A stretch of DNA of 64,000 nt, from NCBI GenBank assembly GCA_050084515.1, contig CM114271.1:29636001-29700000 (forward strand), given 5' to 3'. Under the pieces are notes generated by a model. That model was not told the origin of the DNA. It ran no database searches and worked only from the letters and a program-made list of their open reading frames with translations. Positions 56,430 through 64,000 of this stretch are shown one piece after another. The stretch comes from Blasia pusilla (Eukaryota; Marchantiophyta; Marchantiopsida; Blasiales). Numbering within the stretch: position 1 is the first letter of the stretch; every line of letters starts with the position of its first letter. Made by a program: the position numbers and the translations under genes.

Positions 56430-58490
56430 TGCTCATACCCCAAAATGGTGAAGAGGTCTCCACACCTTGGGAAGAGACACCCACCATGGTATATCTCTAT
56501 CTAGGACTTTTGGCTATTGGGATGTCCTCCACATGGGTAATACCCTCCATCTCCTAGCTAGCTAAAACTAGATGTGAATGTTGCTAATGTCGTCACAACA
56601 TCACCTTGTGGACTACCACTATGCCCCACAAACGGCACATGTACATGGCTAACTAGTCCATCATCTGATCGCCATCTTGGACGATAAGTAATAGTCTACT
56701 CCGAAAAATTGAGGATGAACCCAAGTTGGTACAACACTATACTCCCTACCAACATATTTTACAACTTTGCAAGTGTTGTACTCGTACGATTGTACACCAT
56801 CACACAATCTAAAGCACGTTTTGGTTGGAGTCTAACAACTAGCTTTTGTCGAGTCATGTATTATTTGGGTGATACATCCCCAATAGAGATATGTGTTTGA
56901 AAGGGACATGGCTCAATATCACCTTTCCATTATGCTTATACGAGAAAGTGTAGACATGTCGCCTTCCCTAGCATCAAGGGTTGTGCTCTTGAATCAAGTA
57001 AAATACGCTATAGGTGGTACTCCGTACCTGTTGGACTAACAAAGCGGAACACTTTGGATGATCCAACAACACCACACCAGGTGGCATCATAACTTGCTCT
57101 ATTGACAAGGTACCCGAGCCCATATTCCCCTCACCCCGCCAAGCCCATTGCATAGACTCGGGTTGGCCGAGCCGCACTCGTTTTATAGTCTGCACGCAAC
57201 CCGCAGCCAAGCCCGCGATTGCGCCTGCATAGGGCCCACAGGGCGGGGCTTAAGGCTTGCATACGGCGTGCTCAAGGCTCGTAGCCTACGTGGGTCCTCA
57301 ACCTGCTCTATGCAAGCCTTGAGCCCACCCTATGGGCCTTGAGCTTGCTTTGCGAGCATGGCTATGGGCCACAAAAATGGTGCGGGCTTGGGCAGCCTGG
57401 GTCTACACGATAGGCTTGGCGGGCTCAGGTGCAGGCCGTAGCACTCAAGCCCGCACGAACATGTCCGCGAACATGGACTTTATCTGTGTGCAATCCTGCC
57501 TATTGTTAGTCTAGTTGGCATATCCGTTAGCTTGGTCGCTATAGCCTGCCATGATTCACTAGAAGACATCTTACTCCAAGGGTAGGTCCACCACCTCCTC
57601 AACGACTATCTCTAAACAAGAGGAAATCACATCTTCATGCTCATACTACGTGATGGCCAGCCGGAACAACTGCTCCAACTCCCACTGTCGCCAAGTCCAT
57701 GGCGGAAAATAATGGAGCCTAGTGCAACATAATGGTCATCCCCTACAATGTGCTTAACCCTAGCTCCACTTGATCCAAATGGGAATCATCTCTCCAACTC
57801 CTCATGATGTCAACATACCCATCCCACTTGTGGGCACGAATGGTCATCTATGACGGTGTGGGCAATGCCTTTGACAACGTGAATGATTGGGGAAACTTGA
57901 CCTATAACCCATCCATCCCCTCTTGTGGGTCTATCTCAACTCCACCTCTCTATGACTTGATCATTCTCATAGTGCCCCAAGTCACAATAGTAACAACCTC
58001 TACTTTAGCCACATTGCAGATAAGCTTAAGCTAACACAGATGTCCTCTACTCCATGGCCCTCATCAATGTCATTTTCATTGCAGCAATTCTCTGCTCCAA
58101 CTGATTGATGCACGTGAGACGCATTGTTGCATGTGCACGTCCTCCATCTCCTTTGATTGGTGGCGGAAATCTGCCACCACGGTCATCAACTTCTCAACCT
58201 CCACCAACTCTTTAGCCCTCAGCCTATCTCTGGACGTATCTCTCATCAAATATTGGTACACCTATCCCTAGTGTGACCATATCGATAACAATGATCGCAT
58301 TGTGACTCTGGTGGAGCCATCCGAGGTGGCTAGTGAACAATATGAGGCACTCCTAGCCCTCTACCATGCCATGGGCAATCCCTCTATCTATGGGATCCAC
58401 CACACATCCAACACTCCAAATTTTGTCTATGTTGACCAACGTAGGTTGCAAGGGTTGTTGCCTTATAGGCTAACGATACTCACTTTGCTC
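56430..58490 (-). pseudogene. Copy V gag-protease remnant
   Basis: Minus-strand relic of the DNMT/PHD family. The protease strand RILLDSRAQPLMLG near 56975-57015 has the active Gly changed to Arg. Gag/linker traces occupy 57540-58490 (plus-strand text CCTCTTGTGGGTCTATCTC and CATTGCAGCAATTCTCTGCTCCAACTG parallel element II). No DNMT part lies in this copy. Interrupted by a MITE-like insertion at 57110-57495. Confidence 0.65.
57110..57495 (-). mobile_element. MITE-like insertion, copy 4
   Basis: GC-rich block in AT-rich decayed DNA. Its right end, read inverted, is TTGCACACAGATAAAGTCC, matching copy 1. It contains GCACGAACATGTCCGCGAACATGG and ATAGTCTGCACGCAACCCGC. Non-coding. Confidence 0.55.
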
Positions 58491-58864
58491 TCTCTGCTAT
58501 AGGGGGTCAAGGGACACTTCCTAAATTGGAAATTCAAATATACTCACAAAGGCAACTTACCCTAAAGAGTAAGTTTCTCTATATAGCTCCAAATGAGCCA
58601 AAACGAATGGAAAACCTGCCCTCTCAGGTTACCTGTGGCCTCATTAGGTCATTCTCGACCTCCTAAGGCTATTCTACACTATTCTCACAAGTGCTCTACA
58701 ACAGACTCGTCGATCTATCCTAAAGAAGTGACAGTTATCGTGCGCATACATATCGCTACACAACAAACATCGCTATCACCAAATACACACACAAACACAA
58801 AAATCCCATGCTAACTCATGACATCCAAACATTGAGACAATCAATTACCAAAATATCTCCAATC
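58491..58864 (-). repeat. LTR-type A'-B block between copy V fragments
   Basis: Inverse of the element III LTR: plus-strand GACAGTTATCGTGCGCATACATATCGC (block A' edge near 58728), GTCGATCTATCCTAAAG and AGGTCATTCTCGACCTCC. B is truncated near 58500, where gag-like sequence starts. Confidence 0.65.
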
Positions 58865-60170
58865 GCTCCTCTAGCTAGTATTTAGGTCTCTCTAACTCCA
58901 GATAGTCATCTATCCCTATCTACCATAACATACATCTGTATGAAGCAAAAAGGCTAGGTGCTCATCTGGCCCCATCGTTAGTTTTCGTCTTGTTATCCAT
59001 GTCATAGACACAAGTCAGAATCCATACCTACCTAGCCTCTACTCTATGTACATATATGGCATATCCTTCATCCTCGAAGAACCATAATGAGAGGTGGCGT
59101 TAGACATGCCATTTGCCACCCTCTTGAACATCCATCACAAACTAGCATAGTGGCTGCACCACGGGGAGAACCACACAACATACACCTCAAGCTTGCAAGA
59201 AATACTGCTAAGCTCAGGTCAATTATACCATCAATGTTAGGAAGGTGACATGGCATATATTTACGCATGTGGTCCTTCCAAACCATACCATCACGTCCCT
59301 CCAATAAGAGTACATCAAATGGAAAAATATCTTTCACTCTCACAATAGTGCGTCATGCCATCACATCCAATATCGTAGGTGCCGTCTACTGCAAGTAGAC
59401 ATAGTCTCCTTGATGGAACCTCTCGATAGTTTGTCAATAACCACTTCCCCGAATAGTCTCAAACCTCAGCGTATCCCAATGTTGCGCAATCGCAAAGTTC
59501 TCGAACACCATGGGCATCACTCTCCAGAAAAACTCAGCCCTTTGGGAACATGCTTGCATCCATATATCAGGATCTTCAAGGTTCAACATCTCACTCACAC
59601 CTCAACAAATAGCCGCAGGTAAATCAAGCTCTCGGCCATAAAGCAACAAATACGGTGAAAAAGATGTTAAGTCTGTCTACCTGCTAAATCTGTATCCCAT
59701 TGCCAACCACAGACACTATAGGTCCCAATCTCCTAGAGAACCTCTCCGCAACACATACTTAGGTAAACCTCTCTTCACCGTCTGCACAACCCACTCCGCT
59801 AGTCCATCCGCCTCACGATGATCTCATAAAGTGGTGCGGTGGTCAATCATTGTTTGATCACACAAGGCCTAAAACTCCCTGTGAAAATCCATACCCTGGT
59901 CTGTCAACACCTCAGTTGGCATGCCAAAATCACTAAGCACTTGATATAGGAAGGCATACGCTACTTCCTCTTTTGCTTTGTCACGCAATGCAACCAACTC
60001 TATCTACTTCAAGAAGTGCTCAATCATCACCAACACATAATAACTATGGTGCTCCATCAAAGGTAATTAAAGGTCTTGCAAAATCCAAACTCCATCTATA
60101 ACCTAAACTCATGATTGGTAGTGGATACGATTGTGAAGTTGGGGCATTGAATGATGCCCGGACCCGATAT
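58865..60170 (-). pseudogene. Copy V integrase and PHD-finger remnant
   Basis: The minus frame 59068-59343 has LLLEGRDGMVWKDHM, CHLPNIDG, then a PHD part CMLCGSPRGAATMLVCDGCSR, GWQMACLTPP; the last Cys pair is missing, ending VLRG. Integrase core similarity extends to about 60080 and zinc-domain similarity ends near 60170. Multiple stops. Confidence 0.8.
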
Positions 60171-62196
60171 ATCACACACCATGCACATGGCAACAAATCC
60201 ATGTTTAAACACGGCTTGTGAAAGCCATCCCTCTCTCTCTCTTTTATACTCTTTAGAAAAGGAAAAAACACTTCCCCAAAAAATAGTCCTAAAAGCTATA
60301 ACCTGCACACACATATTAGCGGGTGATCATAGATTCTGTCAACGGATCATTCCACCCAAAACAGCAAGAGACAGAAATAGTCCTAAATGAAAATCCCAAT
60401 CCTAAACCTCATCTCGCACCTCAAGATAAAGTTATGCCCAAATATCTTGCTAACCCTCTATGTGGTTGACACAGTAGAACTCTACTTGTTAGCTAACTAA
60501 GATGTGATATTCTTTTCCGTAAATTCATAGATTTAGATATGTTACAATATCTTTATGTAAAGGGTAACATCTTTCAATGTTCCATCACTACATATAATAC
60601 TATTTTGGCTTACATACACTATATGCACATTGTGCTTTTAGCAAAGAGATATCACTCAAAACATAATATAGATATACAAGTAATCTAGATCTTAATAATC
60701 AATCCTAGCCCACTTTTAACTCAAGAGATTTTGTGATCAATACTCCAACACTGCCTTACAACAATGTACCACAAAGCCCATTCTCAAGGTTTGATATCTA
60801 AAGATGATATCTACATGAGCCTCCTCAAGGATACAATCCCCTTGAGCAACTCCATGGTAATATATGTATCCATGTCACTATCAACCTAGAGTAAATTATC
60901 TATTCACCCTCAACAACCTCTAGACCTAATCTTCTAATAAGAGAGGACATGCATGGTCCCAGGTTTGGTCAACAATGAAAGGCCTCTCACAAAAATACAA
61001 TCCCTCTTAGCCTATTAGGCTCAAGTGGAACCACAACATGCATAGCAGACAATAATATGACACCCTAAATATAAGGAAAGGATGACATATATAAATAGAT
61101 CATCTCTAAGATCTAGATTGAAAGTCATCACGATATCTTAAAATGTCATTGATTATTACAAAGAAACTCTCTAAGCCTTGAAGTAATCTCCCCCCCTACC
61201 TACCTATAGTAATAATCAAGTTTACAACACCTACCTCCCTTGGATCTGTTCCATAATCCTTTTCCAAAAACAATGTTTTCTCTATAGTATCGCATGTTTG
61301 GTTTAGGCTCCTTTTAAAGGTCAAGAAAAGGAACTTCGGTCAGTGTAAGGTGACACTTGTTTCTCCAAGCACAAAATATCATGCAGAAACTCCTTTCAAA
61401 CATCAATCTCTAGTGTTGCGGAAGTGTAGGTTCAGTAGGACACGGTCTCATTGTTGATCTACATCCAAAAACACTCACGTTAGTCTGGTCTAGGTCAATC
61501 AGCCTTCCAACTCACAGATTTCTCAACTTGGCACTTCATCAAGCTCAACCTTCCTAGTTCCTCACTTCCCAACACGGGCAAGTCTTTCGAGACTTGGGAC
61601 AGACTTTTTAGATAATCCAGGCACCTAAAATGGTCTTCGCACGTCTGGCGGTTCCAACTCTCCAATGGACCTTACATGAGCCCCTAATCAAGACACACTC
61701 AAATGCGTCGCACGTTAGAATCCAAAAGTGGCCTCGGAAATCCACTCTATTGGACTTGGTTCGGGTTTTGAATCCCAACGCCAAACTTTCGATCCATTCT
61801 GTGCCCTTGGACCTTGGTTCGCCCCGTGGTACCCTAAAGTGCCATTCGAGTCCCGAGCACTCTTGGAGACCTTTCCCCTTACTAGTACTTTTGGGGTTCT
61901 CTACCCTCCCCCTATCTTTTGAGAAAAGACTCTCAGACCCCTCTTTCTAGCCCTCAACCCAATTCCTTGTACATTTGTTTTCGGGAAATTTCTCAAGCTC
62001 TTCTTATGGGTTTCCTAAGATCTTTGATGCGTTTGGACCAAATTTGCATAAGCTTTGTAATGCCACCTTACTTGTCCTAAACACATCTTAGGAATAAAAT
62101 TTATGGTCCAAAATGTAGTCCAATCCCCAAACGCTAGTCACATTCCAAATCCGGTTCTCATATCTTTGGCAACCTCGCTTCCTAGACTAGAGTCCT
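60171..62196. other. Spacer of unknown origin
   Basis: AT-rich to 61.3 kb, then more balanced. A 106-codon frame at 61630-61950 has no recognised domain and is not called. Probably repeat-derived. Confidence 0.4.
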
Positions 62197-62951
62197 TGTC
62201 GTGCGAATCCACATCATCATACAACATACATCGTTGACATACCATACTCACCTACATACATAACATAGACGAGAGCATCCACAAACACAAGTGTACCACT
62301 ATTGAAATCCGTGCAAGACCTACTGTCATAAAACACATATAGAATCACATACAATCGAGCTAAACCCACTCCACAATGGGAGAATCTAGGTCGAAGCTTG
62401 CGGGAACCACCATAGCCAATACCTCTACTCACTACCAAGGCTAACTCCCAATGCAACAGGCTCAACTCAAAGAACTAACTGTTCTTTGAGTGCACTCCAC
62501 ACTATATCCTCCAACCTAAGAGCGGGCCCTACTGGAAAAGTCACCCTCAACAGAGTAACCCCCAACCTTATGTATGAAACCGCATCTCTACCTAGACACT
62601 ACGACCCTACATAAGGTACGGCCTCTACTAGCACACTATACTCTATGACATAATCCAAATGGTCATGACAACTGTCGTGCGAATCCACATCATCATACAA
62701 CATACATCGGTGACATACCATATTCACCTACATACATAACATAGACAAGAGCATCCACAAACACAAGTGTACCACAACTCGCCCCCCTAACTGGCGGTTA
62801 GATCCCTCTAACTCCCAAGTAGCCTTATACATCTACTACATGCTATACACCTTCGTGGGTGCACGAATCATAAGGCCGGGTGCTAGGTTTCCCCATCGTT
62901 AGTCGCACATCTGTAATCCATATCATGCAAAGATCAAAACATCTACCCCTC

Positions 62952-63452
62952 CTAAGTACATCGAGGACAAACCCACCTTCCAGTAGGAACAACATCCATA
63001 TGTGGAGTCAAACACATCATGTGCCAACCCCTAGAACATCGATCACACACCAACATACGGGCTGCGTTACCAGCAAACCCACACAACATACACCTCAAGC
63101 TAGCACGTATCATGGCTAAGCTTGGGTCAACAGTACCATCCACATTTGGAAGATGACATGGCGCATAATTACGCACATGGTCCTTCCAAAAAACTCCATC
63201 ACGACCCTCCAACATGAGAACTCCAGAAGCTAACACCTCGCGCACTCGTAAAATAGTGCGGCCTGCCATCACATCCAACGTTGTCTGTGCAATCTGCTGC
63301 AAATAGACATAGTCCCCCACATGGAACCTACAAATCGATGGTCGATAACCTCCACCCTGAATGGTTGCATACTGCAACGTATCCCTGTGTTGAGCACTGG
63401 CAAGATTCTCAAAGGCTGTTGGCATAACTCTCCGAAAGAGCTCTGCCTGCTA
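62952..63452 (-). pseudogene. Copy VI integrase C-terminus with intact PHD finger
   Basis: One frame after a TAG at 63450-63452 (CAG in element II at 16734-16736 and in III near 8492). SH3-like module RFHVGDYVYLQQIAQ and AGRTILRVREVLASG, then CHLPNVDGTVDPSLA and a complete PHD finger: CMLC, CDRC, GWHMMC, GRWVCPRC. All eight zinc ligands (Cys4-His-Cys3) are present. Ends at TAG/TAA-type stop at 62952 side after CPRCT. Confidence 0.92.
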
Positions 63453-63998
63453 AGAACACACTCTCATCCACATCTCTGGGTCGTCAAGGTTCACCACCTT
63501 ACCAGACTCCCAACGAATTGTTGCTGGCAAGTTTGGATCTCGGCCGTCTAACAGAAAATAAGGTGAGAAGGAAGCCAAGGATGCTTGGTGGCTGAACCTA
63601 TATCCCATGGCTAACCATGGCAACTGAATATCCCAGTCTCCAAGATGCCCCTTCTGTAGGCCATACTTGCGCAATGCCCTATTCATTGTCTGAACCACAC
63701 ACTCAGCCAAATCATCCGCCTCTTGATGATCTCGAGACGTGGTCCGATGATCAATCAACGCCTTGTCACACAAGACCTGAAACTCACCATGAAACTCTGT
63801 ACCCTGGTGGGTCAGCACTTCAGCTGGTGCACCAAAATGACTAAGCACTCTATCAAGAAATATATACGCCGTTCCCTCACTTGCCTTGTCAGGTAATGCC
63901 ACCAACTCAATCCACTTGGAGAAGTGCTCCACCATCACCAACACATATCGATGATGTCGTACATTCAACGGTAACGGTCCCGCAAAGTCCACACTCCA
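63453..63998 (-). pseudogene. Copy VI integrase core
   Basis: Same frame as the tail. DFAGPLPLNVRHH (first Asp), VEHFSKWIELVALP, then EVLTHQGTEFHGEF, where the second catalytic Asp is His, and HQEADDLAECVVQ with the Glu. It continues through LGDWDIQLPWLAMGYRF without the deletion seen in element II. Cut by the window edge. Confidence 0.88.
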
Positions 63999-64000
63999 AC

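Larger units (their letters stand above)
62197..64000 (-). mobile_element. Copy VI: PHD-family element, 3' part, continues past the window
   Basis: The 3' end A-B-A' lies at 62197-62776 (A 62197-62300, B 62301-62672, A' 62673-62776), followed inward by the polypurine tract (CTCGCCCCCC on the plus strand), PHD finger and integrase. Very similar to element II and in the same orientation. The upstream part, where a DNMT would be, lies beyond 64000. Confidence 0.88.

Noticed and set aside
61630-61950. A 106-codon plus-strand frame
   Set aside because: No recognisable family, lies in a spacer between retroelement copies.
1-64000. CRISPR arrays, bacterial operons or phage genes
   Set aside because: No regularly spaced repeats with unique spacers, no ribosome-binding-site-spaced gene runs; introns and LTR elements show a plant nuclear genome.

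Overview
The window looks like a repeat-rich stretch of a land-plant nuclear genome, most likely a bryophyte (liverwort-type). The evidence is a plant-type phosphoethanolamine N-methyltransferase terminal exon, an SDR110C-type dehydrogenase, and an intron-containing RKD (RWP-RK) gene with GT-AG introns and a long pyrimidine-rich leader. These three gene islands sit in about 50 kb of nested retrotransposons. The species cannot be fixed from the sequence alone.

Layout. 1-285: last exon of a PEAMT-like gene (+). 286-6.5 kb: old repeats. 6517-29524 (+): a three-level nest. Element III, a rearranged member of a Ty3/gypsy family whose integrase ends in a PHD finger, is interrupted at 8744-27191 by element I, a Ty3/gypsy element with 1.28-kb LTRs. 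Element I is itself interrupted at 15481-25434 by element II (minus strand), the best copy of the PHD family. Each insertion has a 4-5 bp target duplication, and removing each insert rejoins the host frame. 30.1-33.1 kb: gene space with a doubtful small gene and an SDR gene (minus). 35-46.6 kb: element IV, a strongly decayed minus-strand relative of II, broken by GC-rich TIR elements, an AT-rich TIR element and a tRNA-derived SINE-like sequence. 46.7-54.8 kb: the RKD gene and its long leader. 54.9-64 kb: AT-rich sequence and two more minus-strand copies, V and VI; VI runs off the window.

The main discovery is element II. Its polyprotein order is gag (zinc knuckles), RGG/coiled-coil linker, aspartic protease, a complete DNMT3-type cytosine-5 DNA methyltransferase, reverse transcriptase, RNase H, integrase, PHD finger. 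A mobile element thus carries a DNA-methylation writer and a histone-tail reader together. A second, decayed DNMT sits at the same place in copy IV, and the PHD tail recurs in copies II, III, V and VI, so both belong to the family. All seven premature stops in the main frames of II are TAG, and four TAGs across the copies can be compared with CAG in a sister copy, as expected if CHG-methylated cytosines deaminate. The leader of II also carries a 5S-rRNA-like sequence with correctly spaced A and C boxes.

Gene models were built by eye from splice-site phase and family motifs. Element boundaries are supported by target duplications. The decayed copies are placed by local similarity only, so their edges are approximate.
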